Source: JAAYAE01 sp963678395 (GTDB lineage: Bacteria > Bacillota > Negativicutes > Acidaminococcales > Acidaminococcaceae). From it: a stretch of DNA of 64,000 nucleotides. Location: contig OY782827.1 in the NCBI GenBank assembly GCA_963678395.1, positions 682,001-746,000 on the forward strand. The letters run 5' to 3'. Positions 7,106 through 16,848 of this stretch are shown here, in pieces. Below the pieces are notes generated by a model, which did no database searches, was not told the origin of the DNA, and saw only the letters and a program-made list of their open reading frames with translations. A program made the translations under genes and the position numbers. The stretch's first letter is position 1. Each line of letters starts with the position of its first letter.

Positions 7106-8176
7106 ATGAAAATAACACTATTGCCGGGCGATGGTATCGGTGTAGAAATAGTGGATGCGGCTGTAGAAGTTATGGATGCCGTAGCTAAAAATTTTGATCT
7201 TAAATTAGAGTATGATAAGCAGTTAATTGGCGGATGTGCCTATGATGCAACAGGGACACCTTTGCCAGAAGCTACTGTGTTTTCTGCCAAAAACGCTGAT
7301 GCTGTGCTTTTGGGTGCGGTTGGTGGCCCAAAATGGGATAACGTGGAACCTACTAAAAGACCGGAAAAAGCTCTGCTTGGAATTCGTAAAGTTTTGGGTT
7401 TATACTGTAATTTACGCCCCATGAAAGTTTCAAAATATGTTGCGCATTTATCTCCCTTGAAAATGGAACGCGTAGTAGGGGCAGATTTACTAATTGTACG
7501 GGAGTTGACAGGCGGCATTTATTTTGGTGAGCATAATGAAGCTGCTATGGTTAATGGTGTCGAGACTGCATCTGACGTAGAGCTTTATACTAGACCGGAA
7601 GTAGAGCGTATTGCTAGAAAAGCTTTTGAAGCTGCAAAGAAACGTAGGGGCAAGGTAACTTCTGTGGATAAGGCCAATGTTTTGGGTTCTTCACGGATGT
7701 GGCGTAAAATAGTAGAGCAAATGCGAGAAGCAGAATTTCCTGAAGTGGAATTAAATAATTTGTACGTAGATAATTGTGCCATGCAGTTAGTACTTAATCC
7801 AGGACAATTTGATGTTATTTTGACTAACAATATTTTTGGTGATATTTTATCTGATGAAGCTTCTGTTATTGCCGGTTCTATTGGCCTTTTGCCTTCTGCC
7901 AGCCTAGGCGATGGTACGGGCATGTATGAGCCAATTCATGGCAGTGCACCGGATATTGCAGGGCTTGGGATTGCGAACCCTTTAGGGACGATTCTCTCTA
8001 CAGCTATGATGTTCAGATATTCTTTGAATAATGAGGCAGCAGCTAGGGTTATAGAAGCTGCAGTAGATAAAGTTATGGAAAATGGTTACCGCACACCTGA
8101 TTTGGTGGCGGAGGGTTTGAAAAAAGTATCAACGTCTGAGATGGGACATTTGGTGGCTGCAGAAATATTAAAATAA
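7106..8176 (+). CDS. leuB: 3-isopropylmalate dehydrogenase
   Basis: 356 residues. NAD-dependent oxidative decarboxylation of 3-isopropylmalate in leucine synthesis. N-terminal LLPGDGIGVE; substrate-binding RELTGGIYFG; metal site NIFGDILSDEAS; NAD-binding GSAPDIAG. The start codon follows the leuD stop without a gap. Confidence 0.96.
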   Translation: MKITLLPGDGIGVEIVDAAVEVMDAVAKNFDLKLEYDKQLIGGCAYDATGTPLPEATVFSAKNADAVLLGAVGGPKWDNVEPTKRPEKALLGIRKVLGLYCNLRPMKVSKYVAHLSPLKMERVVGADLLIVRELTGGIYFGEHNEAAMVNGVETASDVELYTRPEVERIARKAFEAAKKRRGKVTSVDKANVLGSSRMWRKIVEQMREAEFPEVELNNLYVDNCAMQLVLNPGQFDVILTNNIFGDILSDEASVIAGSIGLLPSASLGDGTGMYEPIHGSAPDIAGLGIANPLGTILSTAMMFRYSLNNEAAARVIEAAVDKVMENGYRTPDLVAEGLKKVSTSEMGHLVAAEILK

Positions 8177-8246
8177 AGACAGATGACAAGATGTTATTGT
8201 CTTTGTTGAGGTTTTATTAATAAAAAGAGCGGGGGAGGTGAAAGCT

Positions 8247-9911
8247 ATGCAAATATCAGGTGCACAGGTAATCCTTAAGTGGCTAGAAGAACAAGGTGTT
8301 AATACTGTTTTCGGCTATCCTGGAGGGGCAATACTACCGTTTTATGATGCATTGCGAGATTATAGCGATATTAAACATATCCTAACCGCTCACGAGCAAG
8401 GTGCAGTTCATGCTGCAGACGGTTACGCCAGAGCCAGCGGTAATGTTGGCGTTTGTGTAGCTACCTCAGGACCGGGGGCCACTAATCTAGTTACAGGCCT
8501 AGCCACGGCATTTATGGATTCTATTCCTGTGGTGGCTATTACGGGTCAGGTTGCTATTTCTATGATTGGGCGCGATGCCTTTCAAGAAGTAGATATTACT
8601 GGCATTACTATGCCTATTACTAAACACAACTTTTTGGTTAAGTGTCCGGAACAATTGGCACCTACTTTAAGGTTAGCTTTTCAACTGGCCAAAACAGGAC
8701 GGCCTGCACCGGTACTGGTTGATATACCTCGTGATGTGCAAACGGCGATGCTTGCTTATGAACCGGAAGAACCACAAATATTGGAACCCGAGGCTCCGGC
8801 TACAGTACAGGTGCAAAAAGCAATTGATGCTATTAATGCGGCAGAAAGACCAGTAATGCTTATTGGCGGAGGCGTTATTAATGCTAACACCGAATATGAC
8901 GCTATGGATTTGGCGGAGAAATTGCAAATACCGGTCGTAAATACACTTATGGGACGTGGAGCTTGCAGCGATTATCGTCGTATTGCCTTGGGCATGACGG
9001 GTATGCATGGACACGCTAAAGCAAATAATACAGTGAAAAATGCAGACTTGATTTTGGCCTTTGGTAGCAGATTTAATGATAGACTGACAGATGATGCTGA
9101 TAGTTATGTAGCACATAAGACAATTGTACATATGGATATAGATCCTGCTGAAATTGATAAAAACATTTATTCGGAAATCGGTATAACAGGTGACATGAAA
9201 AAAAGCTTGAATTTGCTCAAAGATGCCTGTGAACCGAAAGATTTGAGTCAGTGGTGGAAACTTATTGATTCTTGGCCAAATTGGGAAAATGATACTGGAG
9301 ATGAAGAAGCTCCAAAGTTTTTTCAGGCCTTAAATGCAGTCTTAAAAGATAAAGATTACATTATAACTACAGATGTTGGACAGCATCAAATGTGGGCTGC
9401 ACAACATATTAAAATTCAATTTGCCAGACAATGGATTACTTCCGGCGGGCTGGGAACTATGGGCTTTGGACTACCTTCTGCTATGGGTGCTCAGTTGGCT
9501 CGACCGGCCAGTAGGGTTATTAGCATATCAGGTGATGGTGGATTTAAAATGACTGGGTCCGAACTTTTTACAATTGCTTCCAACAACATCCCTGTTATTG
9601 CTATAGTTTTTAATAATAGTGGTTTGGGTATGATTAGACAATTGCAGACGGTTTTCTTAAGCAAACGTTTTATGGCTTGCGAATGTCCGGGATTTGTGGA
9701 TTTTGTTAAATATGGAGAAGCGTTTGGTGTGGGTGGCACTAGAGTGACAACACCGACAGCTTTAGCTAAAGCTGTCGCTTCAGCACTACAAGAAAACAAA
9801 CCACATATTATTGAAGTTATTATTAATCCCAAAGATATGGTGCAACCTATGGTAGCGCCGGGGAAGGGTATTAGTTCTTTTGTTAAATTTGATGGGAAGG
9901 TTTTAAGATAA
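8247..9911 (+). CDS. ilvB: Acetolactate synthase large (catalytic) subunit
   Basis: 554 residues; thiamine-diphosphate and FAD enzyme that condenses pyruvate to acetolactate. Catalytic Glu in HEQGAVHAADGYAR; GPGATNLVTG; TPP motif GDGGFKMTGSEL...NNSGLGM. Start at 8247 chosen over an in-frame GTG at 8238 because GGGAGG at 8233-8238 is the ribosome site. It is the last gene of the branched-chain operon, unusually separated from ilvN by four genes, and is followed by a terminator. Confidence 0.95.
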   Translation: MQISGAQVILKWLEEQGVNTVFGYPGGAILPFYDALRDYSDIKHILTAHEQGAVHAADGYARASGNVGVCVATSGPGATNLVTGLATAFMDSIPVVAITGQVAISMIGRDAFQEVDITGITMPITKHNFLVKCPEQLAPTLRLAFQLAKTGRPAPVLVDIPRDVQTAMLAYEPEEPQILEPEAPATVQVQKAIDAINAAERPVMLIGGGVINANTEYDAMDLAEKLQIPVVNTLMGRGACSDYRRIALGMTGMHGHAKANNTVKNADLILAFGSRFNDRLTDDADSYVAHKTIVHMDIDPAEIDKNIYSEIGITGDMKKSLNLLKDACEPKDLSQWWKLIDSWPNWENDTGDEEAPKFFQALNAVLKDKDYIITTDVGQHQMWAAQHIKIQFARQWITSGGLGTMGFGLPSAMGAQLARPASRVISISGDGGFKMTGSELFTIASNNIPVIAIVFNNSGLGMIRQLQTVFLSKRFMACECPGFVDFVKYGEAFGVGGTRVTTPTALAKAVASALQENKPHIIEVIINPKDMVQPMVAPGKGISSFVKFDGKVLR

Positions 9912-9940
9912 AAGACTTTCGCTTTAGCGAAAGTCTTTTA
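9911..9940 (+). terminator. Terminator of the ilv-leu operon
   Basis: Long perfect stem AAAGACTTTCGCT / AGCGAAAGTCTTT with a TT loop and trailing T, beginning at the ilvB stop codon. It is nearly symmetric. Confidence 0.85.
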
Positions 9941-10016
9941 TACTATTATTCTTATATAGACTAGCAAAGACAAGTGTAATATAGCTTGGTCTTAAAGGCC
10001 GGCTTTTGTAATAATA

Positions 10017-10045
10017 TTGACAAGGTTGAAACAATATGTTAATCT
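10017..10045 (+). promoter_or_regulatory. Promoter of the L21/L27 operon
   Basis: TTGACA (10017-10022), 17-bp spacer, TAATCT (10040-10045). It is placed just upstream of the L21 leader region. Confidence 0.75.
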
Positions 10046-10051
10046 ATTCAA

Positions 10052-10139
10052 GTATAGACTCTAGTAGTCTATCTCCGACCGCACGAAGAGGTTTCCAAAT
10101 CTCCCTAGGGAGTACCATATTTGGCGAGTATAATAAGAG
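10052..10139 (+). promoter_or_regulatory. L21 ribosomal protein leader RNA
   Basis: The 5' leader of rplU carries the sequence CCGACCGCACGAAGAGG followed by paired segments AAATCTCCCT / AGGGAG, resembling the L21 leader known upstream of rplU in many Firmicutes. It is thought to bind L21 for autoregulation of the rplU-prp-rpmA operon. Recognition is by position and remembered motif, not by covariance search. Confidence 0.6.
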
Positions 10140-10151
10140 GGAGGTGCACAC

Positions 10152-10463
10152 ATGTACGCAGTAATTAAAACAGGTGGAAAACAATACCGTGTTAGCGAAG
10201 GCGACGTTCTTAATGTAGAAAAGTTAGCCGTAGAAGCTGGCGAAAATATTGTTTTTGATAAAGTTTTGACTGTAGTTAATGATGGTGAAGTAACAATTGG
10301 TAAACCAGTTGTTGAAGGCGCTAAAGTAACTGCAAAAGTTGTGGAACATGGCAAGGCCAAGAAGATTTTTGTTTTCAAATATAAAGCAAAAGCAAACTAT
10401 CGTAAGCGTCAAGGCCATCGTCAACCATATACTCAAGTAGAAATTACTTCTATCGAAGCATAA
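10152..10463 (+). CDS. rplU: 50S ribosomal protein L21
   Basis: 103 residues, full length. Begins MYAVIKTGGKQYRV, the L21 signature, and ends with the conserved YRKRQGHRQPYT region that contacts 23S rRNA. First gene of the rplU-prp-rpmA operon; ribosome site GGGAGGTG. Confidence 0.97.
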   Translation: MYAVIKTGGKQYRVSEGDVLNVEKLAVEAGENIVFDKVLTVVNDGEVTIGKPVVEGAKVTAKVVEHGKAKKIFVFKYKAKANYRKRQGHRQPYTQVEITSIEA

Positions 10464-10467
10464 GACG

Positions 10468-10788
10468 ATGATTAAAATCGATATTGAAAAAAATCTAAAT
10501 GATTTTATAGTAGGTTATACTGTTAATGGACATGCGGGTTTTGCACCCGAAGGTCAGGACATAATATGTTCAGCTGTGTCTACTTTAACGATGGTTGCTA
10601 TTAATGGTTTAGAGGAACATTTGCACCGGGAAGTTTCTTATGAAATTAGCGATGGGCATATGCGAGTAGAATTAAAAAAAACGCCGGATGATTTATCGCA
10701 GGCAATTTTGGCTACCATGGAAATTGGGCTTAAAGATCTTGCTGAGCAATATCCGAAGCGTGTTCGTATTCAGGAACACAGGAGGTGA
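10468..10788 (+). CDS. prp: Ribosomal-processing cysteine protease Prp
   Basis: 106 residues. Catalytic His in GHAGFAPEGQD and Cys in IICSAVSTL, the dyad of the Prp family (formerly YsxB). It removes the N-terminal extension of ribosomal protein L27, encoded directly downstream with exactly such an extension. Four bases separate it from rplU. Confidence 0.93.
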   Translation: MIKIDIEKNLNDFIVGYTVNGHAGFAPEGQDIICSAVSTLTMVAINGLEEHLHREVSYEISDGHMRVELKKTPDDLSQAILATMEIGLKDLAEQYPKRVRIQEHRR

Positions 10789-10794
10789 AATACC

Positions 10795-11085
10795 ATGATT
10801 AAAATTCAATTACAATTATTTGCACATAAAAAAGGTACCGGTAGTTCTCATAATGGTCGTGATTCTAATGCTCAACGTTTGGGCACTAAGGCTCATAACG
10901 GTCAATTAGTGACCGCTGGTAGTATAATTGTTCGTCAACGTGGTACTAGGTTCCATGTTGGTAACAATGTTGGCATTGGCAGTGATTATACTATCTATGC
11001 TACAGTTGAAGGTAAGGTTGCTTTTGAAAGACTAGGTAGAGATAAACGCCAAATCAGCGTATATCCTGTTGAAGTAGAAGCATAA
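10795..11085 (+). CDS. rpmA: 50S ribosomal protein L27 with N-terminal Prp-cleaved extension
   Basis: 96 residues. Mature L27 begins AHKKGTGSSHNGRDS; it is preceded by MIKIQLQLF, the leader that must be cut after LF so that the new N terminus reaches the peptidyl-transferase centre. Known for Firmicutes, Negativicutes and Fusobacteria. Seven bases after prp. Confidence 0.97.
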   Translation: MIKIQLQLFAHKKGTGSSHNGRDSNAQRLGTKAHNGQLVTAGSIIVRQRGTRFHVGNNVGIGSDYTIYATVEGKVAFERLGRDKRQISVYPVEVEA

Positions 11086-11099
11086 TTAATCATCATTAA

Positions 11100-11131
11100 A
11101 ACCCCGTTACTTAGGTAACGGGGTTTTTTTA
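11100..11131 (+). terminator. Terminator after rpmA
   Basis: Perfect 11-bp stem AACCCCGTTAC / GTAACGGGGTT with a 4-base loop, then T7. A -10-like TATAAT at 11147-11152 just beyond suggests that obgE has its own promoter. Confidence 0.92.
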
Positions 11132-11193
11132 TTACAGTTTTTAGTATATAATATAGAAATGGATATTCATTTTCATAGAAACGGAGATATACC

Positions 11194-12468
11194 ATGTTAT
11201 TTATTGATAGAGCAAGAATATATGTAGAGGCCGGTGCTGGCGGAGATGGTGCTTCTAGCTTTCGCAGGGAGAAATTTGTGTCTTGCGGAGGACCAGACGG
11301 TGGCAATGGCGGTCGAGGCGGCAGTGTTGTTTTGGTTGCCGATAAAAATTTAAATACCTTAGTGGATTTTCGTTACAAACGTAAATTTGTAGCTAAAAAA
11401 GGTACGAATGGCGGAGCTAAAAACTGTACCGGTTCTATGGCTGAAGATGTTATTGTGCGGGTGCCAATGGGAACTTTAGTACGCGACGATGTTACTGGTG
11501 CTATATTGGCGGATTTAGTTGATGACGGTCAAAGCTTCAGAGTAGCAAAAGGTGGTCGTGGCGGTAAAGGTAACGCTTGTTATGTAACCTCAGTTAAGCA
11601 AGGGGTAACCTTTTTTGAAAAAGGCGAACCGGCAAATTCTTTTTGGGTCAAGTTGGAATTAAAATTGCTGGCTGATGTAGGCATGGTAGGCTATCCTAGT
11701 GTTGGTAAGTCTAGCATAGTAGCAAGAGTATCGGCCGCTCGCCCGGAAATTGCAGCCTATCATTTTACTACTTTAACACCTGTTTTGGGTGTGGTACGCA
11801 TTGATTCTGACCGTAGCTTCGTATTAGCGGATTTACCGGGACTTATTGAAGGAGCTGCTTCTGGAGTAGGGCTGGGACACGATTTCTTGCGTCATATAGA
11901 ACGCACTAAAGTTATTCTTCATGTATTAGATGTATCCGGCATGGATGGCCGTGATCCTGTAGAAGACTTTGATAAGATAAATAAGGAGTTGGCTTTATAT
12001 AGCGAAAGATTAGCTAAACGCCACCAACTAGTGGTTGCCAATAAAATGGATTTACCTGATGCGCAAGAAAATTATGAAAAAGTGGCGGAATATGTGACTA
12101 GCAAGGGCTACGAAATAATGCAGGTTTCAGCTGCTACAGGTGAAGGATTACAGGAACTTATGTATAAGGCGCATGAAATGTTGCAAAACTTTGTACCTGA
12201 TGCAGAGGAAGAAATAGAAGCATTACCTCCGGAAAATCCTGATGCCTTTGAAATTGTTCCTTGTGAGGATGCTAATTACGAGATTAAAGGTAAAAATATT
12301 GAGCGTTTAGTTGCCATGACGAATTTCGACAATGAAGAAGCTTTGTATAGGTTCCAATTAATTTGGCGCAAGCTGGGTATTGAAGCGGCACTAAAGGCTA
12401 AGGGCGTACAAGAAGGACAATCCATTCGTATACGTGATATGGTATTTGAGTACAAAGAACAAGAATAA
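11194..12468 (+). CDS. obgE: GTPase Obg
   Basis: 424 residues with the three Obg parts: glycine-rich Obg fold (residues 1-158; GGDGASSFRREKF, GGNGGRGGSVV), GTPase domain (GYPSVGKSS P-loop at about 165, DLPGLIEGA, NKMD) and C-terminal OCT domain (about 345-424). Essential GTPase acting in ribosome 50S maturation and stress response. Located in the usual order behind rpmA. Confidence 0.96.
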   Translation: MLFIDRARIYVEAGAGGDGASSFRREKFVSCGGPDGGNGGRGGSVVLVADKNLNTLVDFRYKRKFVAKKGTNGGAKNCTGSMAEDVIVRVPMGTLVRDDVTGAILADLVDDGQSFRVAKGGRGGKGNACYVTSVKQGVTFFEKGEPANSFWVKLELKLLADVGMVGYPSVGKSSIVARVSAARPEIAAYHFTTLTPVLGVVRIDSDRSFVLADLPGLIEGAASGVGLGHDFLRHIERTKVILHVLDVSGMDGRDPVEDFDKINKELALYSERLAKRHQLVVANKMDLPDAQENYEKVAEYVTSKGYEIMQVSAATGEGLQELMYKAHEMLQNFVPDAEEEIEALPPENPDAFEIVPCEDANYEIKGKNIERLVAMTNFDNEEALYRFQLIWRKLGIEAALKAKGVQEGQSIRIRDMVFEYKEQE

Positions 12469-12483
12469 AAGGTGGTCTTAACC

Positions 12484-13608
12484 ATGAATAGAGAAGTTTT
12501 AGTGAAAGCCAAAAGAATAGTAATTAAAGTAGGTACTAGTACAATTACCTATCCAAATGGCAAAACTAATTTTTCGCAAATAGATCGGTTGGCTAGAGAA
12601 TTATCGGATCTTAGTAATCAGGGTAAGGAAATTATTTTAGTAACTTCCGGTGCTATAGCAGTGGGAGTTAATCGTCTAGGCCTTGCAGAAAAACCGAAAA
12701 CTATTCCTGGTAAACAGGCTGCAGCAGCTGTAGGACAAGGGATTTTGATGCATGTGTATGAAAAGCTTTTTGCAGAATATGGGCAAATTGTAGCACAGGT
12801 GCTTTTGACTAAGATAGACGCAGTCGATCGGCATCGTTACACTAACTCACGTAATACTTTTCAAGCCTTGCTAGAACAAAAAGTTATTCCTATAGTCAAT
12901 GAAAATGACGTTGTTGCTTTGGATGAATTAAAAATAGGCGATAATGATAATATGTCAGCTTTAGTTGCTGGCATCGTAGATGCTGACGTTGATATTATTT
13001 TATCTGATGTTGCAGGGCTATATACGGCTAATCCTCAATCTAATCCGGATGCTAAGTTGCTTTCAAAGGTAACTGACATCACTCCGGAAATAGAAGCTAG
13101 CGCCGGTGGTGCCGGCACTAAAAATGCAGTTGGTGGTATGTTTACCAAGCTGCAGGCAGCTAAAACGGCTGTGAGCTCTGGTATTAATTTGGTTATAGCC
13201 TCTGGGCAAGAAAAAAACGTTATTACCAGAATTTTAAATGGTGAAGATGTAGGAACCTTATTTGTATCTAAAGAAAACAGGTTGCAATTTCGCAAACGCT
13301 GGTTGGCTTTTGGCGCACGCATTATGGGGAAAATTGTCGTGGATGATGGGTGCACACAGGCTATACATAAAGCAGGCGGTTGTAGCATTTTGCCAGCTGG
13401 GATTATACAAGTGGAAGGTTGCTTTGATGCAGGCAATACTATTAGTGTAGTTGATAAAGCTGGGCATGAGATAGCACGCGGACTAACCAATTATTCTTAT
13501 GAAGAATTAACCCAAATAAAGGGTACCAATACTTCAGAAATAGAAGATATTATTGGGCACAAGTATTTTGATGAGGTAATTCACCGGGATAATCTGGTTA
13601 TTCTATGA
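12484..13608 (+). CDS. proB: Glutamate 5-kinase
   Basis: 374 residues: amino-acid-kinase domain (KVGTSTITYPNGK; VTSGAIAVG; ENDVV) and C-terminal PUA domain (about residues 275-370). First step of proline synthesis. ATG at 12484 is preceded by AGGTGG; an in-frame GTG twelve bases earlier overlaps that site and is less likely. Confidence 0.95.
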   Translation: MNREVLVKAKRIVIKVGTSTITYPNGKTNFSQIDRLARELSDLSNQGKEIILVTSGAIAVGVNRLGLAEKPKTIPGKQAAAAVGQGILMHVYEKLFAEYGQIVAQVLLTKIDAVDRHRYTNSRNTFQALLEQKVIPIVNENDVVALDELKIGDNDNMSALVAGIVDADVDIILSDVAGLYTANPQSNPDAKLLSKVTDITPEIEASAGGAGTKNAVGGMFTKLQAAKTAVSSGINLVIASGQEKNVITRILNGEDVGTLFVSKENRLQFRKRWLAFGARIMGKIVVDDGCTQAIHKAGGCSILPAGIIQVEGCFDAGNTISVVDKAGHEIARGLTNYSYEELTQIKGTNTSEIEDIIGHKYFDEVIHRDNLVIL

Positions 13609-13672
13609 AAAGGGCATACCGTTAAGTAGGATGTAGCGCCGGTACAGTAGATGCCCACAATAGGAGGCAAAT

Positions 13673-14929
13673 ATGGTTACTCAAGAATTAGTAAGGGAAC
13701 AAGCACAGAGAGCTAAAAATGCAGCAATTAGTTTAGCTTTGTTGTCGGATAAAATCAAAAATAAAATTTTGCTAGCTATGGCAGATGCTCTTGTTAATGA
13801 GCAGGAACGCATTTTAGCAGCAAATGTTTTGGATATGCAGGCAGGACGGGAAAACGGTATGCGAGATTCTTTTTTAGACCGCTTACTTCTAACTGATGTG
13901 CGTTTGGAGGCAATTGCTGATGGACTAAGAAAAGTAGCACAACTGCCTGACCCTGTGGGGAAAATTATTGACGGCAAGACTTTACCTAATGGTTTAACAA
14001 TTACAAAGGTAAAAGTGCCTTTGGGCCTTATAGGCATTATTTATGAGGCTAGGCCAAATGTGACGGCTGATGCTGTGGGTTTGTGCATTAAATCAGGAAA
14101 TGCTGTTATTTTAAAGGGCGGCTCGGAGGCTATTAATTCCAACAAAGTCATTAGTGATGTGCTTGCTGGTGCTGGTGAACATGCAGGTATGCCAAAAGGA
14201 GCTGTGCAGTTTATTAATACGGCAGAGCGGGCAACAGTAGATGTACTGATACATTTAGACGGAATAGTGGACGTAATTATTCCTCGTGGTAGTGCGGGAT
14301 TAATTCAAATGGTCGTAAAAAACAGCACTGTTCCTGTGATTGAAACAGGTGCAGGTGTCTGTCATACTTACATAGATGTCTCTGCACAAGTGGATATGGC
14401 GGTAGCCATTGCTTTTAATGCAAAAGTTTCTAGGCCTTCTACCTGCAATGCTATGGAGACATTATTAGTGCATAAGGATATTGCCGATGAATTTATGCCG
14501 GCCATGATCGTAAAATACCGAGAAGCCGGAGTTATACTTATTGGTGACGAGGCGGCACAACATTATGCAAGAAGCATAAAGGCTGCTGACGAAAATGCTT
14601 GGGCTACCGAATATGGAGACCTGCATCTTAATGTAAAAATTGTTGCGAGCATGGAGGAAGCAATAGCACATATTCGCAAATATAGTACGGGACATTCAGA
14701 AGCTATTGTAACAGAAAATTATGCTAATGCTAGAAGTTTTCAGGCAGCAATTGATGCGGCGGCAGTTTATGTAAATGCATCAACGCGTTTTACAGATGGT
14801 TTTGAATTTGGTTTTGGAGCAGAAATTGGTATTAGTACTCAAAAACTTCATGCCAGAGGCCCCATGGGCTTGCCAGAACTTACCACTTTCAAATATCTTG
14901 TTAATGGTAACGGGCAGATAAGAGAATAA
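13673..14929 (+). CDS. proA: Glutamate-5-semialdehyde dehydrogenase
   Basis: 418 residues. NADPH-dependent reduction of glutamyl phosphate in proline synthesis. Family motifs GLIGIIYEARPNVT and FNAKVSRPSTCNAMETLLVH (written here only in part) with the catalytic Cys in PSTCN. Ribosome site AGGAGG. 64 bases after proB, probably one transcript. Confidence 0.95.
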   Translation: MVTQELVREQAQRAKNAAISLALLSDKIKNKILLAMADALVNEQERILAANVLDMQAGRENGMRDSFLDRLLLTDVRLEAIADGLRKVAQLPDPVGKIIDGKTLPNGLTITKVKVPLGLIGIIYEARPNVTADAVGLCIKSGNAVILKGGSEAINSNKVISDVLAGAGEHAGMPKGAVQFINTAERATVDVLIHLDGIVDVIIPRGSAGLIQMVVKNSTVPVIETGAGVCHTYIDVSAQVDMAVAIAFNAKVSRPSTCNAMETLLVHKDIADEFMPAMIVKYREAGVILIGDEAAQHYARSIKAADENAWATEYGDLHLNVKIVASMEEAIAHIRKYSTGHSEAIVTENYANARSFQAAIDAAAVYVNASTRFTDGFEFGFGAEIGISTQKLHARGPMGLPELTTFKYLVNGNGQIRE

Positions 14930-14933
14930 ATAA

Positions 14934-14979
14934 AAGTGATAGATTAGTTAAAAAAAACACTTTTCTGTCACTTTTTTAA
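14934..14979 (+). terminator. Weak terminator after proA
   Basis: AAAAGTGATAGA can pair with TCTGTCACTTTT with one mismatch, followed by T6. The loop is long, so efficiency is uncertain. Confidence 0.5.
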
Positions 14980-15044
14980 TGTATATTAATGGCAAACAAT
15001 GTTATAAGGGGCAAGAGGTTGCATTTATTTGATGGGAAAGAGAG

Positions 15045-16145
15045 ATGAAAATGATGAAGTTTTTAAAAAACAACAAATATTTGATAATCATCATTTTGGT
15101 ATTAGTTGCAGCAGGTATTTTGGGCTATAGGTATTACCAAGATAAGCAAACAGCGGCTGAACCAGTAGTTAAAACTGCTACAGTAGAAAAAGGAAATGTA
15201 AGAAAAACAATTTCAGCTACAGGTGCTTTAAGTGCAATTGATAACGTTTCTATCAACTCTAAAATTACAGGCAGAATTGTTGGCGTGTTTGTAGAAGAAA
15301 ATCAACATGTTGAAGCCGGACAAAAGCTAGTGCAGTTGGATGATACTACTTTATTAGCTACACAAACGCAAAAAGAAGCGTTACTTACTGATGCTAGAGC
15401 TAAATATGATAGGTATCTAGCCTTGGTAAATGATGGGGCTATTGCTCGTAGTGATTACGACACTGCTAGGGCTGACTATTTGGTGGCGCAAGCCGCCTAT
15501 GATAGTTCTGTATCTAGTACCAAAGATACTACTATTTATTCTCCGATTTCAGGGACTATAATTGGCAAACCAACTCCTGTTGGACAAACAGTATCCTCTG
15601 GTATCTCGACACCGCAAGTTTTAATGTCAGTAGCTAATTTGAATAAAATGCAAATAGAGCTAATGGTAGATGAATCAGATATCGGTCAAGTTGTAGTAGG
15701 ACAAAAGGTTGAGTTCACAGTTGATGCTTACACAGATCGTACTTTTGAGGGAGTGGTGCGTTTAGTATCTCGGAGTGCAACTACTACTAATAACGTTATA
15801 TATTATACTGTTTATGTAAATGTAGACAATGAAGATGGTAAATTGTTACCTACCATGACGGCCAGAGCCAATGTAATCGTGGGAGAAAAAGATGATGTGC
15901 TTATGGTGCCCACTTCTTGCCTGCGTTCTGAGGGCAAACAAAAATATGTGCAAGTATACGATGAAAAAAACAAAGAAATAAGTAATGTTAATGTCAAAGT
16001 CAATATGGTAGGTGACGATACGGTAGCGGTTACAGGAGATTTGCAGGCAGGACAGAAAGTCCTGGTTAAAGCTGTTAAAGTAACCTCTACAACTAAAAAA
16101 AATAACAATATATTAAGTGGACCTGGTCATGGACCTGGAATGTAA
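15045..16145 (+). CDS. Periplasmic adaptor (HlyD/MacA family) of an ABC exporter
   Basis: 366 residues. One N-terminal membrane anchor (about residues 8-26), then lipoyl/barrel-sandwich halves (GRIVGVFVEENQHVEAGQKL and SPISGTIIGKPTPVGQTV, each shown in part), a short coiled-coil hairpin and beta-barrel regions. It works with the ATPase and permease encoded next in a MacAB-like tripartite pump, exporting an unknown peptide, lipid or drug. The C-terminal tail is rich in Gly, Pro and His (GPGHGPGM). Confidence 0.85.
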   Translation: MKMMKFLKNNKYLIIIILVLVAAGILGYRYYQDKQTAAEPVVKTATVEKGNVRKTISATGALSAIDNVSINSKITGRIVGVFVEENQHVEAGQKLVQLDDTTLLATQTQKEALLTDARAKYDRYLALVNDGAIARSDYDTARADYLVAQAAYDSSVSSTKDTTIYSPISGTIIGKPTPVGQTVSSGISTPQVLMSVANLNKMQIELMVDESDIGQVVVGQKVEFTVDAYTDRTFEGVVRLVSRSATTTNNVIYYTVYVNVDNEDGKLLPTMTARANVIVGEKDDVLMVPTSCLRSEGKQKYVQVYDEKNKEISNVNVKVNMVGDDTVAVTGDLQAGQKVLVKAVKVTSTTKKNNNILSGPGHGPGM

Positions 16146-16161
16146 ATAAAGGAGTAAGCAT

Positions 16162-16842
16162 ATGTCAGTAATTGAACTGAAAGATATAATGAAAACTTAT
16201 ATTATGGGTGATTCTGTTGTGCATGCTTTGGACCATGTGACTGTTAATTTTGAAGTGGGAGTCTTTACCGCGATTATGGGCCCCTCAGGGTCAGGTAAGT
16301 CTACTATGATGAATATTTTAGGCTGCCTAGATAGACCTACATCAGGACACTATTTTTTGGACGGCAAAGATGTAGCCGGCTATACTGACGATGAATATGC
16401 GTTAACACGAAATCAAAAGATCGGATTTGTTTTTCAGAATTTTAATTTATTATCAAGAATTAGTGCTTTAGATAATGTGGCCTTGCCACTTATTTATGCC
16501 GGTGTTAACTACGAGGAACGGTGCGAAAGAGCAAAAAAGGCCTTGGAATCAGTGGGTTTAGGTCACAGAATAGAGCATAAACCTAATGAAATGTCAGGAG
16601 GGCAGAGGCAACGCGTAGCTATAGCCAGAGCACTTATTAATAATCCGGCAATTGTTATGGCTGATGAACCTACGGGAAATTTAGATAGTAAATCTACCTT
16701 TGAAATTATTGATATTTTTAAAAAACTGAATGCTGAAGGCAAAACTATTATTATGGTAACTCATGAACCGGAAATAGGAGAAATGACAGAAAGAATTGTT
16801 ACTATGCGCGATGGCAAAATGGTTAGTGATGAACGGAGGTAA
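16162..16842 (+). CDS. ABC transporter ATP-binding protein (MacB/LolD type)
   Basis: 226 residues, a single ATPase domain: Walker A GPSGSGKST, Q-loop FVFQNFNLL, signature MSGGQRQRVAIARAL, Walker B VMADEPTGNLDSK, H-loop VTHEPE. The sequence after the signature (ADEPTGNLDS) is typical of the MacB/LolD/FtsE subgroup. Partner of the permease six bases downstream. Confidence 0.92.
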   Translation: MSVIELKDIMKTYIMGDSVVHALDHVTVNFEVGVFTAIMGPSGSGKSTMMNILGCLDRPTSGHYFLDGKDVAGYTDDEYALTRNQKIGFVFQNFNLLSRISALDNVALPLIYAGVNYEERCERAKKALESVGLGHRIEHKPNEMSGGQRQRVAIARALINNPAIVMADEPTGNLDSKSTFEIIDIFKKLNAEGKTIIMVTHEPEIGEMTERIVTMRDGKMVSDERR

Positions 16843-16848
16843 CCCTTA

